Assembly (NCBI GenBank): GCA_034509755.1
Contig: CM067553.1
Location: 47,186,110-47,250,109 of the forward strand
Length of the DNA: 64,000 nt
Direction: 5' to 3'
DNA from: Anisodus tanguticus
Taxonomy: Eukaryota > Streptophyta > Magnoliopsida > Solanales > Solanaceae
Part shown: positions 45,039 through 58,112 of the stretch, piece by piece
Position numbering within the stretch: the first letter of the stretch is position 1
Layout: each line of letters opens with the position of its first letter
Position numbers and translations under genes: made by a program
The notes under the pieces: model-generated
Told to the model about the DNA's origin: nothing
Database searches by the model: none
Seen by the model: only the letters and a program-made list of their open reading frames with translations

Positions 45039-48000
45039 CACCCCTCAGTCGGAGTGGGAGGAGGTCAGACGCTGAGACTGGATCTGAAGTTAAGGAACAT
45101 CTGTCGAGGAAGCCCCTTAGTGAAGATATCTGCGTATTAATACGAATAAGGAACATGTAACACCCTAACATGACCCATGACAACCTTCTCACGAACAAAG
45201 TGGATATCCATCTCAATATGCTTGGTTCGCTGATGCTGAACTGGGTTATGAGACAAGTAGACAACAGATATTTTATCACAGTAAACCATAGACGCCTTAC
45301 GCAAGGGACAATGAAGCTCTAGAAGGAGGTTTTGGAGCCAACATATCTCAGTAACAACGTTCGTAACGCCTCTATATTTTGATTCTACACTCGAACGGGA
45401 AAGTGTGGCTTGCCGCTTGGCAGACCACGAGATGAGGTTATCTCTCCAAAAAACACAATAGCCAGTAGTGGATCGACGTGTGTCCGGATAGCCTGCCCAA
45501 TCGGCATCCGTATATGATATCAGCCTGGTCGGTGCATATGGATAGAGATATAATTCATAGTCAAGAATACACTTAACGTACCGAATGATACGTTTAAGAG
45601 CGGTAAAGTGAGGCTCATTGGGGACGTGCATAAACAAACACACATGTTGAACAGCATAGGCAATATCAAGCCTGGTGAATGTAAGATACTAAAGAGCATC
45701 AACAAGACTCTTATAAATAGAGGGATCGAGCACCGCATCCCCGTCATCAGTCCTGAGTTTCGACTTTGAGTCGAGTAGGCATGATCTTGCAGTTTGCCAT
45801 TTTAGCCCTGTAAACAATTTCTTCGATAAACTTACACTGACACAGGAACGTAGCATCGGCAGATATGGTCACAGAAATCCCCAAAAATTAACTCAATTTC
45901 CCCAAGTCTGTCATAGCAAATTCATATTTGAGCAGGGTAATGATCTCATTTTTCAGCACAACAGAAGAGGCAGTCAGAACAATAGCATCCATATATAGCA
46001 AAAGGTATGCAGTGTCACGACCTCGATGAAAAGTAAAAAGTGAATTGTCACTTTTGCTGCACATGAACCCAATATGCATGATGTAAGTGGAAAAGCGCTC
46101 ATACCAAGCCTTGTGGGCCTGTTTCAATCCATATAGTGACTTACAGAGAGAGACATATATACTGAGGAGCCTCTGGATGCACAAAGCCAGGTGGTTGATG
46201 CATGTAAATAGTTTCTTTCAAATCCCCATGTAAGAACACATTTTTTACATCAAGTTGATGAATCAGCCAGTTCTTGCCCATAGCTTTGCTCAGAATAGTG
46301 AGAATGGTTTCCGATTTAACCACTGGACTGAAGGTCTCACCAAAATCAATACCCTCATATTGCCCTGTGCCATTTGCCACAAGTCTGGCCTTATGGCGTT
46401 CAAGCTCACAACTATCTCTGAACTTGTGACGAAAGAGCCACATACATCAAATCACATTCACCCCCTCTGGTCTCGGGATAAGATCCCAAGTGTGTTGAGT
46501 ACTAAGTGTATCAAATTCCTCACACATAGCCACATTCCAATTCGGGTCAAGCTTTGCTAGTTTCGGGTTTTCGGGTATATGGGATATAGATTGAGTGGAT
46601 AGGTTGAAATGGACTTTTGGTTTGAAAATCTCGTGTTGGGCATGGGTTTCCATTCGGTAATTGGGGATAAGGGCAGTGGTGTGGGGTAGTAGCGGGTGTT
46701 GTCTCTGGGAATGGGGTGAGGCGGACCGTGAATCTGGGCAGTAGGGCATGGGGGTTGGCGACGGTAAATGTGGGAAGTGGGTTGTCGAGTTAGTGGAGGG
46801 AATGTTGGATGGGGTTGCGTTTGTCATAAGTGGGGTGGATTTGCAGTAACGGGAGGCTGGGGTAGTGTAGCGGTTGGATTTGGGAGTAGTGGGGTGGCCG
46901 ACGGGCAGTAGAGCAGTGGCGGGGAAGCTACCGGGGGTAGTAAGCATAGAGTCGGACTGGGAACTCCACGTAATATGTTTTGTAGGAGAGGGGAAATAGT
47001 CGAATCGTCAAGAAAGCCCTAGTCGAGGATGTGAAACTGACGAATGGTCGAATAAGGGAAGACATTCTCCTCAAACGTGACGTGATGAGAGACAAGGACT
47101 TTATTGGTGGATGGATCAAGGAATAATTAACCCCTGTGATTTGGCAGGAATCCCAAGAAAATGTAAGGAGTGGTCCTAGGTGCTAACTTGTGAGGAGCCG
47201 TGGAGGCGAAATTATAGTAGCATAGACAACCGAAAATGTGTATGTGACCACATGTGGGGATTTGACGGAATAAAATATCTGTAGGGGTTCTATTATGGAG
47301 GGTACGGGTAGGTAATATATTAAGTGTGTATTCTACCAATTTTAATGCATATACCCAAAAAGTGGGTAGAACAGAAACATGAAAGAGCATTGTACAAATC
47401 ATATTGTTAATGGTACATAGGATTCTTTTGGCTTTACCTTTTTTAAGGAGAGGTATGTGGGCACGAGAATCGAAACATCATGCCATTATCCGCACAAAAA
47501 TTATGAAAGGAGGAATTATTAAGCTCACGACCATTGTCACATTGGAATGATTTGATGTATTTTTCAAATTGAGTTTTAATATATGTGCGAAATTCAAGAA
47601 ATATGGAGTAAAATTGAGACTTAAATTTGAGCGGATAGACCCAAAGAAAATGAGAGAAATCATCTAACAAAACCAAATAATATTTATGACCGAGTTTGCT
47701 AGAGATGGGAGATGTCCATAAATTCATCTGAATACTGTCAAAGGGAGAAAAAGTAGCACTTAAAGATGACATAAACGGATGTCTAACATGTTTTCCTAAA
47801 GAACAAGAATAGAAAATTGGGGCAAGTTTCCCCTTATTACATGTAATTAAATTTTGACTTCTAAGAAGTTAAAAACTGGGGCTCCCGGGTGTCCAAGTCT
47901 GTTGTGCCACGTGGATGGAGAGATCGCAGCAATGGATGTATGTGGGTTGATACAGGCAACGGAAGTGGATTAGAAAGGATAGAGCCCCCCCACACTATTG

Positions 48001-49500
48001 CATCTCGTAAGAGGTGTCCCCGTACGTAGGTCCATCACATAAAAACTAAAGTGGTCAAACTCAAGAGATACAGAATTATCAATAGCAAATTTCCTAACAA
48101 AGATTAAGTTTTTAATGATATTAGGAGCATAGAGTACGTTGCAGAGGGAAAAGGGAGGGTGAGGTTTCGATGTGTGGGTGGTGTCATACCCTTGAATTGG
48201 AATGCGATTGTCATTTCCGACAAAAACAAATTGAGGATTGCGCAAATTAAATAGGTGTGGAAGATTACCAGAGTTACGAGTGAGGTGGGATGTGTCACCC
48301 GTGTCCATGTACCAAGCATCGTCGGGATGCTGTAAATTCATGGTGCTGTAAGCCTGGGCTAATTTCGTTGGCATGAGAATTCCGAATTGGGCAGTGGACT
48401 GTTGGGCTTCCGTGACGTGAGCATGTTAAGAGAGACATGTCGGGCGTATGCCAGGAGGAGGGCCCAGTACCCTGGGATGCTGCCACTGGGTCGAGGCAGT
48501 CGGGTAAGGGGGGGGGGGAGGCCCAATTCCCTGAAAATTGCCAAGGTAGTGGGCTGGCCCACTGGAGTGGGTACCGAGCCTGTTGATGTGGCTGGCCGAC
48601 CAAATTGGGCCTTCTCCCTCGGTCTTTGGCTCTGCCGCCTCATCCACTGCGGCCTCATCATATGCCACCACCGCGGCTGCTCCGCGGCTGTTGATTGTCG
48701 GTGTGGCTGGCGGATTCTGTGGTGGTCGCTGGTGTATCAACCACCAACGTCTTTTAATTGTGTTCATCATGTTTGGCATGTCTAGTTTCTTCCAAGAGCG
48801 ATTGTGACCGGGCCTTGTTGAAGCTGGGTAGGGGATCGTCCTGTTGTATCATCATCGCGAGTGTATTGTATTCACCCTTCGGCAAGCCATTAATTAGTTG
48901 CAAGACCATCTTAGTGTCCAAAATCGGAGTGCCCACATTGGATAATTGATCGGCAACTAATTTTAATTATTTGCAATAGTCAGACATGTTCGCAAAGTTT
49001 TCAAGACATGTGTTATTGAATTATTCGTCAAGATATACGATACGTGTATGTTGTTGTCCTGAAAAATTTCCTCTAACCTTGTCCATAGCTCGCGAGCCTA
49101 ACCACCTATTTTCATAATATTATGAAGCAAATCTTGGATATGGTTTCATAAATTCATTGCTAGACGATTGCATCTAGTCGGCGCCACGTCGTGTTGTCGA
49201 TGTCGATAGGGCAGGGGTATGTGTCGTCATTATGATCAAGCACGTTGTATGCACATGCATGAATGTGAAATAGTTCAACCCACGATGCATATTGTTCATC
49301 CTCTTGATCAAGAACCAAATGGATAAAGTTCTTGATATTGGTTACGGCGAACGCCAGATGGAAGGAGGTAGGAGAGGAGTAGGGTGGGGAGTTTTGTGTG
49401 ACGATGGAGGTGGAGGAGGAACTCGCTGTTTTCGGTGGTCAAGAGGAGAGAAAAATATTAGGGTTTTGGGGGTAGGGTTGCCGCCGCCGGTAGAAGGGGG
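45039..49500 (-). pseudogene. Copia-3 gag-pol, broken
   Basis: From the 5' side: gag remnants about 49480-48750 (MVLQLINGLPKGEYNTLA), protease 48374-47970 with WYMDTGDTSH, integrase 47772-47443 (QMNLWTSPISSKLGHKYYLV, QCDNGREL) and 47402-47127 (LVEYTLNILPTRTL, FGCLCYYN), reverse transcriptase 46947-45888 (HQLDVKNVFLHGDL; the catalytic box reads YMDAI in place of YVDDI), and RNase H 45643-45137 (TDADWAGYPDTRRSTTGYCV, QHQRTKHIEMDIHFVREKV). The damaged YVDD box and many frame breaks make it inactive. Plus-strand frames such as 48387-48785 are antisense. Confidence 0.88.
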
Positions 49501-49559
49501 CAGCGAGTAAGCAAGAAAGAATAAAAAGAGGGGTGTTTAGGGTTTGACTCTTGATATCA

Positions 49560-49724
49560 TGTAGAATAGTGTAAATCTCCTTGAATGGAGTCTTCTCATT
49601 AATACAATATATATAATGTATACAATGTTAATCCTAATTGAATGAGAATTTCTACTTTACATAATTATACTAAAGTATTAATTAGAGAATATACGGATAA
49701 TATATATAAATATATTCGCTATCA
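49560..49724 (-). repeat. Copia-3 5' LTR
   Basis: 165 bp, pairs with 44874-45038. Confidence 0.93.
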
Positions 49725-49982
49725 AAAACATACATAGGATTAGGCTTGCTGGGTGTTGAGCTGAGCGAACTCACCCGAGCTTTGTAAGAGTATAACTTCG
49801 AGTCAGCTCTTTAATTAATGTTTAGTTCTGTAATAACTAATAGCAGAAATCACTAAAATTATACTAATAAATAATAGATTAGTTCTCTGTTTACCGGAGA
49901 TTTTACTATAAAAAAAAGATTAGGATTCCATAATTTCAAAAGTGTAATGAGTTCAGGAGTAAGAACCCACAAACTCATGAAT

Positions 49983-50930
49983 TCATAAAATCAAAATCTT
50001 GGATCCACCTATGCTACCCGAGCCCCATTGATCCAGCAACTTGGGGTTGTTTGTCTTCAAGACTCGAAGGTTTGGACAATGAATATGAGATACACTAGAT
50101 GCAAAAGAAAATTCATCCAAAACCAACGTATTTAAGCTTTTAGATATTAGGTAAAATCGTGGTATTGTCATATGATGAATCTCTAATAACTTGAGTTTCT
50201 TGTGACGGATGCTCAAATTCATCCGGAAGACACGACAAGCACCCATGCTCAAATTCTCCAAGAAAGCACAATTATCGAGGATGTCAGTTAGGGTTTTGTC
50301 ATCTACATGACAAGACGTGAGTTTTAGGGTTTTAACATTGACGCAGCCTTCAAATGGTAAAGCATCACTTATTACATATCCATTTAGCTCCACCACTTGA
50401 AGAAACCTTCCATTGAATATGCTTCTTGGTACATTAATACTTCTTCGGGAGTAAGTGGCGAACAGTCTGAAACTCGAATTTAATATAGGATCACGTGGAC
50501 GAGTCTACGTGTTCCCATGCGCAACGCTATTTGAACCGTAAGAAAGTGAAATTCGTCCGAATCCTTTTTCTTTTTTCAAGAATTCAATACGACGTAGCAT
50601 GTAATCGGAGCATGTCCAATTTCGTGGGAGGTGCAAGTGAAAAAACGTGACATTACCAACGTGTGATGAAATAAACTTGTCGATCACAATGGATATTTTT
50701 TCAATACGTTCAATTCGAAGATCATCATCAACGTCGTTATAATCAACCGTTAGATCAAAAGAAAGACGAGATAAAGATTTCCATAGGAATTTCCAACGTT
50801 TTGAATATAAACTAGTTGCTATGGCTTTTTTAGTGGGAAGAAAGGAAATAATCGAACATAATAGTTCATCTGGAAGATTGCTAATTAAATCTGGAGCTTC
50901 GAGTTTTTCTGGTTTATGTCGTTTTTGCAT
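49983..50930 (-). pseudogene. F-box/LRR protein gene with one amber codon
   Basis: A single frame of 315 codons interrupted once, by TAG at 50505-50507 (codon 142). Near the start is an F-box, PDLISNLPDELLCSIISFLP with SKRWKFLWKSLS, which binds SKP1 in SCF ubiquitin ligases. Leucine-rich segments follow (VKTLKLTSCHVDDKTLTDIL, LENLSMGACRVF, KLKLLEIHHM, LNTLVLDEFSF, CPNLRVLKTN). Family members of this kind are usually 400 aa or more, so the C-terminal part also looks short. Start at 50930 is supported by the F-box about 15 residues in, and a TATATAAA-like site lies some 55 bp upstream. Without readthrough only a 141-aa F-box fragment would form. Either a young pseudogene or an allele/sequence error. 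Confidence 0.85.
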
Positions 50931-51590
50931 TTTGAGAGAATTATATGAGGGTTTGAGAAATACCTTTTACCTAAGTTAAATTTATATAGGTATTAGGTTT
51001 TGGTCCTAAAAGGAAAAGAGTAGTTTTTTTATTTCCTGGCAGGAGACTGCTAGAATCTCTCTCCTTCCTTCGTCATTACTCACTCCATTTAATAATAAGT
51101 GATTTTTTTAGCTCATGCACACCTTTTAAGAGAATACTTACTCCTAGAAAATTATGAATGCTTTTACTAATTTACCCCTAATCAATGCCAAGAAAAAAAA
51201 ATTGTAATTAATTAATGTTAATTATTTAAACAAGTGCAATTTTGGAAGAACCTGTCCAAAGTATTCTAGAAATTCTAAACAACCACTTAAATTGAAAGGC
51301 CTAAACAACCACTTATTGTGAAATGGAGTGAGTAATTAATTTGGATTTAGCGTATTAATGTAATTTCACTCGTGGAAAAGAACGTAACTTCTCATAGCAG
51401 ATTAGTTACCATTTTTATTACAGCTTGTTTAATTCGGATGTTTGTTACCTATCGTTTTATAATGTATTGTATATTATTATATATAATTTTTTAAATTATT
51501 TTATACGTATATAATTTATGAATATTTTTATGACTTTATCAAAGTTTTAGTTTCATAATATTTTAACATCAGGTTTGGACATGTATTTTT
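50931..51590. other. Intergenic with MITE
   Basis: Holds a MITE-like inverted pair, 51080-51335: TCACTCCATTTAATAATAAG at the left and TTATTGTGAAATGGAGTGA at the right. The remainder is AT-rich without features. Confidence 0.6.
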
Positions 51591-52837
51591 TGTTGGGTAC
51601 TCTTGCTCTTTGGTACTTTATAAAGCGGTACGGGAAGTATATCACTATTACAAGTATTCGAAAGGATAAACAAAGATTCAATAATTCAGCTAGAAATCTG
51701 AAATTACAATAGAACCACAAAACTGAAAATTACAATTTTGTTGAAGACGGAAAAAATGGAAACAGTTTTTGCTGAGTCGAGTGTGACACTCTGTCCTTAA
51801 GACAATATTGCCCCGTATGTATCCTTTATACGTCCTGGACAATTTGTCTCCCAAGATAAAACAGCAATGGAACACATGAGCAAAGGAAACTCAAGAGCTA
51901 TCGTGAAGAATATTGAGTAACGAAATGATGCTTGGAAGTTGTAGGAAGAAAGCTGTTTTGGTTGTGTATTTTCGTGAGTTGTATGAACTGTTATTTGTTG
52001 TGCTCAACAATGGTGTAAGGGGGTGTTTATATAGGTGAGGGAGGAGCTGAAAACTGCCTCCATAACAGCCAAATAATGGCCATTATGGAGGTAGTAAAGT
52101 CACCAAAATAAATGGTGAAAGACCAACGGATTTGGCCATTATAGGAGGAGTAATTCAGCCAAAATAAATGGCTGAATTGAGTGCTTGGGCATTTCTGCTT
52201 TGACCGTCGAAATTCTGACTTTCTGAAAACTTACTTCAGGGACCAAACTGTACATCTTGAAACTTCAGGGATCAAACTGTACATCTGAAAGAATTCTGGT
52301 CCAAACTGTACATCTGGAAACTTCGGGATCAAACTGCGTACTTCGGCAAAGTTCTCTGGCCCAAAAAGATAATATCAGAAGGCCCACAGCCCACGACCCG
52401 AGAACCCGGAACTCGGAATCGGAACCGGAACCGGACCGGACGGGAGGGCAGCGGCGGGCAGCGGCGGCGCGCGTGTGGTCTTTTCTCGAACCGAAGCACA
52501 TCTAGGTCCTCCCTCCTTTAAACACATGGGATACCCCTTGGGGTCCCAAACCCCAAACCAATTTCGAGTCTTATATACACAATAATTCTTTCTTCCTCTA
52601 CCGATGTGGGATAATTGAACACAACACCACGCTTTCCATGCTTCAAACACCTCACTTCGTGGACCAATATCTCTTTCATTTCTCAATGAAATTTGACGAT
52701 TCTTGGCCCTACGGTTATCTACGTACTTAGTAGATCATGCATGTGCGAAGAACCGAATTCTCCAACATACGTAACACTAGTGTTTAAGCCGTTAAAGTTG
52801 GTCGGTCGCAACTCCCGCCAAAGGCAAATTTCCAACA
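51591..52837 (-). repeat. Copia-4 LTR, left copy (1247 bp)
   Basis: On the minus strand it starts TGTTGGAAATTTGCC and ends GAGTACCCAACA, so the termini TGTTGG/CCAACA are inverted. It pairs with 56905-58112. Next to its start on the minus strand is a purine tract, CAAGAGGGGAT, as expected for the 3' LTR. It carries a short tandem array at 52245-52345. Confidence 0.85.
52245..52345. repeat. About 30-bp subrepeats in Copia-4 LTR
   Basis: CAAACTGTACATCT recurs at roughly 30-bp steps (GACCAAACTG, GATCAAACTG, GTCCAAACTG, GATCAAACTG). The right LTR has one unit less, which explains most of the length difference between the two LTRs. Confidence 0.85.
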
Positions 52838-55800
52838 ATCCCCTCTTGAAAGAGATTTTGGCGCACTCACATGGTGTCTTTTCATTTCCAACAATATTTC
52901 AGCGGACCGATGTTGCATAAGGAGAGGTAGCTTCAGCTTGAACCTTCCATAGTTGAATACCATCGGACTTACTTACTGCGCGGTGAACGTGATGTCTTGA
53001 ACCGTCGGTGTTTAGTGTAAGCCAAGTCAATGGTACCAACACAACAAATTCCCTTACTCTCTTCTTCGTAATATTTTGTCCGTTTTGGCCATGGACAACG
53101 TCTTGGATTCTTAAGTGCGTTCATTTTTAGGCGGCCGGTCCTCGCACTTAAATAGGTGGTCTCCTACAAGGTATCCTGCTATACCCCACTTCACAAGTGT
53201 TAAGAACCATTAAAAGTTTCCTAAAAACCGAACCTCAACTGTTGAGGAGCATTACAGGTTTTGAAAACTTAACCTTTACCCACACTGCAGATAGCACTTA
53301 ATGTCTATCACGGGAACGGCTTTGGATTTGGTGTTTCTTTTCAGAAATCACTATCCGAAGTGCTCATGCTTCCACTGAAGCGATCAACCGAACCTTTACT
53401 TAGTTTTCCCATTGAACCAAATTACCGGGATCTCCAGTTAGTAAGGTTGGGTTACCACTGTATTGGTCCGTATATTTTGGGTTTTAAGCCCATTCCCCTA
53501 GACAGGCAGAACGCTTGATCTCCGGGTAGTCCCTTAGTTAGTAAACAAGGAAGTGACATCCGTGATGATCAACTGCCATACGGTCTTATGTCTCCTGACA
53601 GATCCTGACAGATATGTCCAAACGCCATCATCCGTGTCCTTCCTAAAGCCGACCGGCTAGCCACAGTGTATAACTACTGAAGGCACGGGTTTCTCCCAAT
53701 AAGGGACGTCCTCTAAGGAGTCGTGAAGTTACTCAACTTCTTTCATACTTTGTATAAAGCGATAAACTCCGATTCCATCATGAATCGGCCGATGCAAGTT
53801 TGCTTAGAGGATTTTCCAAGAACCACCATACACATTTACTTGTGGCTTTGGTGTTCTTCGGATCGATGTCCAATTTACATCACCGTGTTCTCTCGTAACC
53901 GCCGGACATCCGAATACTATAATCCGTAGATAAGCGAATAATTCGGATATCGTCATATCCGACTTAACGCCTTCTATTGATCATGTATTAAGATTATCAG
54001 TGAACCTTAGTTCAACTGATCTGATTGTAGGACGATACCATGTCGGTTGTAGTGTGTACAATACATTGAACTACACGTGATCTGTGCGTATAGCTCCTTG
54101 TCTATGGGTGCACCATGATTCCAATCAGTTCTATGATTCATATCCATTGATGGCTTCAACGAAACTGTCAACTATCGACCAGTTCGTTAGATGTCTTTAG
54201 AAATCCAATTCCTAAGATGTCATCTGTGATATCCATATCTTTCATATCGAGACTTTGTTTCAATATGACTTTCACTTTCAGACTGTTGGTTTTCCAACTG
54301 TTAGCTTTCTAACTTCGAGTTAATGTTTCGTGGTCGATTCATTGTTTCTCGTTTTATCCGAGACTTTCGGACCAAAATGTTAACATTTCGGGGACCAAAA
54401 TGAAAGTTCGGAAGAAGCCCAACAGATTCGGCAAACCAATTCGATCCTCTTCTTCCAACTCTCCGGTTGGGAAGGCTGTTTCAACACCCATGCCATGTAA
54501 GAATACAATGGCCCTGGATGTGAAGCTACTCACAGGGGAGCACTTTTACAACCCAAAGGTTCTTTTCCCGGAGGAAGATCAACCATTACACAAGTATGGT
54601 TCTATATGATGGAATATATTTCTCTCTTTGGCTTCTTTCCAAAGCAGAGCTTTTGGAGATAACAATTATTTGTTAGCTGTCCATGGTTCGTTCTTAGCCA
54701 TACAAGCTAAAAGGACTGGAACAAGTTTTTGTCCCCTCTTTGCTCCGTCTTGGTTCAACATCTAGAATCCCTGAGTTGTGCAGATCTGGAATATTAAGTT
54801 TCGGATAGCCAGCAACTTTCGAGTCCTGTAGATACGGAACGTCTAGTTCCGGACAGTCAGGCCCTCGCAGGTTCTTGTTAACCTTGAGCAATTACTCCTT
54901 TTTCCTTTTCAAGGAAAGCTATCTTATAAGAATTCAGCATTCTTTGACGCCAAGAGGCGATAAGTACTACTGTTATTTACAGATCCAGTGGATATGCAAT
55001 CTACAGTCTTAGGCCGAACTTGACCTGTTTCGGTAGTCCAACTTCTACCAAGCCACCCCACATCACAACTTTTGTATGTGAGATCATTTACATGTCTCAC
55101 ACGGAGAGTTATCCTTATCCTTATACGGAGTTCTGTTGAGAATCACATTAGCGGTAAGGATCGCCTTGCCCCACATAATTTAGGCGTACGGATTTGCGCT
55201 TGGCTAACACCGTTAGACTGAGGTGAGTAATGAGCAGTCGTTTAAGGAATGATGCTTCACATTCTCCCCTCTATCACTACGAATTTCTCAATCCGTAGGC
55301 TTAGTTGATTTTCAAATTCTGCTTTGTAGCGCTTATCTGCTTCAACAACTTCATCTTTGCTTTTCAATAAACAAAGGATTCCATACGTTGTACCATCATC
55401 AATGAAGATCACAACGTACTTGTCTCCCCCCTCTATTTTGTATAAACTTCAAATCACCCAAGTAGGTGTGACTAAGTTCTAGAGGAGCGGTGCTTCTTTC
55501 GCTATTTCCTTTGACGGAATTTGAAAAGGTGATTTTGCCTCTTCGTCTACCTCACATTCATTTTGAGGGTTTATGTCGACAGAAGGCAACAATCTCAACA
55601 TCGTTAGCTTTTGAATGACTTGCTATTTAACGTGTCTTAATCTATGATGGCATAAATGCACGGATTACAAATATATCATTCATTTGGCTACAGACGTACT
55701 GTACCATTCTTAGTTATTACAGACCTGTTGGACTGGTCTCAAACCAGCTTGACCAACAGCGTCCCTTAAACTAAGTTAGGGATATGTATCACCTCATCTT

Positions 55801-56904
55801 AGAGTGATCCCAATCCCTGAAGTCCTATTGAGGACAACTTCTCCAACCCCTTCTTCTTTAGAGGTGGCTTTGCTTTACATGAACAACCTCTTGCCCGTGG
55901 TTAGGCGTAACCGGATCATATGTGATCCGGATACTCGCCCACTCCGGCTTTGCGGCGGCATCGAGTGTCCAATTTCTTATCTGCCTTTCTTTAGGCCTTC
56001 AGATCATTTGAGACCTGGAAACTCTGGCCCACCTTACTAGGTGTCCATTACTTTTCCTATGAAATGAATTCTGGCCCCACTACAGTCGCCCGGAGGCTTT
56101 ATATGACCGAGTGTCCAATATCATCATATCAAAGGAATTTTGGCCCACTCCAGTCGCCCAGAGGCTTTGTATGACTGAGTGTCCAATATCATCCTATGAA
56201 GGATCTTCTGCCAAATAGTGTGACAGGCTCAACGTCTTTAACTTTTAGACTTCTTCCGTTATGATTAGTGCACAGATAATTCTTGGCGCTTACTTAAGAG
56301 TGGTAACAGTTTTCGCATAGTTAGTGGATCTCTCTCCATCGTATGTGCGAACATACTTTACACACTTTTAATCAATACACTTAAAAGAACGGATCTTTTT
56401 AAGTCGTTTACAAAATCCAATCTTTAAACGGGAAAGAAGATGAGATTAAACTTATGATTTTTAAAGCGTAAGGAATATAAATTATTTTCATATTCCTCCT
56501 TACTTTAATCAATTTTTAATCAGACATCATTTAATCTTTATTCTTGACAAGTAAGAAAAACTACTTATCCCAATTTCGGATTTTGGCTCACTTCACTCAC
56601 TTCATCAGACTGAGTGTCCATTTCCTTCTTACCATTATTCGGATCTTTTGTCTGGGACAGATATAGGCCTTCTGCTGCAAGATAGAAGAACATTTTCAGT
56701 CTTCTCCTCTTGTCCCAGTTGACATCCTCATGCTCTCGAGAGCGCTTGTTTCCACCAGTTTTGGTAGCGGTGACACCATGAACACGTTCATCATCATCAC
56801 TCTCTTCTACCAGAAAACCATTGCCATATCCAGATTTGGTCACACAACTTTTGACCGACATCTTTCGAAAACTAATAGTAATACAATACAATATTGTCTT
56901 AAGT
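52838..56904 (-). pseudogene. Copia-4 internal region, heavily decayed
   Basis: Minus-strand reading gives scattered Copia pieces in the right order. Near the left LTR: RNase H traces (53500-53900: a DVNWTS motif, then VPYWEKPVPS and VIHC). In the middle: end of integrase (about 55250-54960: CCTCAGTCTAACGGTGTTAG for PQSNGV, ILTANVILNRTPYKDKD, TVDCISTGSVNNSSTYRLL, ASKNAE). Near the right LTR: a possible gag start (56760-56600: RRRLKMFFYLAAEGLYLS). Stops and shifts are everywhere. No primer site could be recognised. Confidence 0.7.
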
Positions 56905-58112
56905 TTTTGGGTACTCTTGCTCTTTATTACTTTATAAAGCAGTACGGGAAGTATATCACTATTACAAGTATTCGAAAGGATAAACAAAGATTCAATAATT
57001 CATCTAGAAATCTGAAATTACAATAGAACCACAAAACTGAAAATTACAATTTTGTTGAAGACGGAAAAAATGGAAACAGTTTTTGCTGAGTCGAGTGTGA
57101 CACTCTGTCCTTAAGACAATATTGCCCCGTATGTATCCTTTATACGTCCTGGACAATTTGTCTCCCAAGATAAAATAGCAATGGAACACTTGAGCAAAGG
57201 AAACTCAAGAGCTACCGTGAAGAATATTGAGTAACGAAATGATGCTTGGAAGTTGTAGAAAGAAAGTTGTTTTGGTTATGTATTTTTGTGAGTTGTATGA
57301 ACTGTTATTTGTTGTGCTCAACAATGGTGTAAGGGGGTGTTTATATAGGTGAGGGAGGAGCTGAAAACTGCCTCCATAACAGCCAAATAATGGCCATTAT
57401 GGAGGTAGTAAAGTCACCAAAATAAATGGTGAAAGACCAACGGATTTGGCCATTATAGGAGGAGTAATTCAGCCAAAATAAATGGCTGAATTGAGTGCTT
57501 GGGCATATCCGCTTTGACCGTCGAAATTCTGACTTTCTGAAAACTTCAGGGACCAAACTATACATCTGAAAGAATTCTGGTCCAAAATGTACATCTGGAA
57601 ACTTCTGGGATCAAACTGTACTTCTGGCAGAGTTCTCTGGCCCAAAAAGATAATATCAGAAGGCCCACAGCCCACGACCCGAGAACCCGAGAACCCGAGA
57701 ACCCCGAACTCGGAACCGGACCGGACGGGCGGGCGGCGGCGGCGCGCGTGTGGTCTTTCCTCGAACCGAAGCACATCTAGGTCCTCCCTCCTTTAAACAC
57801 ATGGGATACCCCTTGGGGTCCCAAACCCCAAACCAATTTCGAGTCTTATACACACAACAATTCTTTCTTCCTCTACCGATGTGGGATAATTGAACACAAC
57901 ACCACACTTTCCATGCTTCAAACACCTCACTTCGTGGACCAATATCTCTTTCATTTCTCAATGAAATTTGACGATTCTTGGCCCTACGGTTATCTACGTA
58001 CTTAGTAGATCATGCATGTGTGAAGAACCGGATTCTCCAACATATGTAACACTAGTGTTTAAGCCGTTAAAGTTGGTCGGTCGCAACTCCCGCCAAAGGC
58101 AAATTTCCAACA
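56905..58112 (-). repeat. Copia-4 LTR, right copy (1208 bp)
   Basis: Partner of 51591-52837 with one 30-bp subrepeat less. Its inner end reads TTTTTGGGTAC where the left copy has TGTTGGGTAC. Confidence 0.85.

Larger units (their letters stand above)
44874..49724 (-). mobile_element. Full-length Copia retrotransposon (Copia-3), nested
   Basis: Two 165-bp LTRs, 44874-45038 and 49560-49724, with about 14 differences, flanked by identical AAAAC duplications (44869-44873 and 49725-49729). Minus-strand LTRs start TGATARCG and end CTACA (one end changed to TATA). The primer site next to the 5' LTR reads TGATATCAAGAG, a worn form of the initiator-tRNA site. More LTR differences than Copia-1, so it is probably older. 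Confidence 0.93.

Noticed and set aside
48387..48807. Plus-strand frames of 132 and 74 codons with Gly and Arg
   Set aside because: Antisense to Copia-3 gag and its GC-rich linker.
52257..52686. Frames in both strands of the Copia-4 LTR, repeated at 57587-57961
   Set aside because: The same frames recur in both LTRs; LTRs are not coding, and the GC-rich part keeps frames open by composition.
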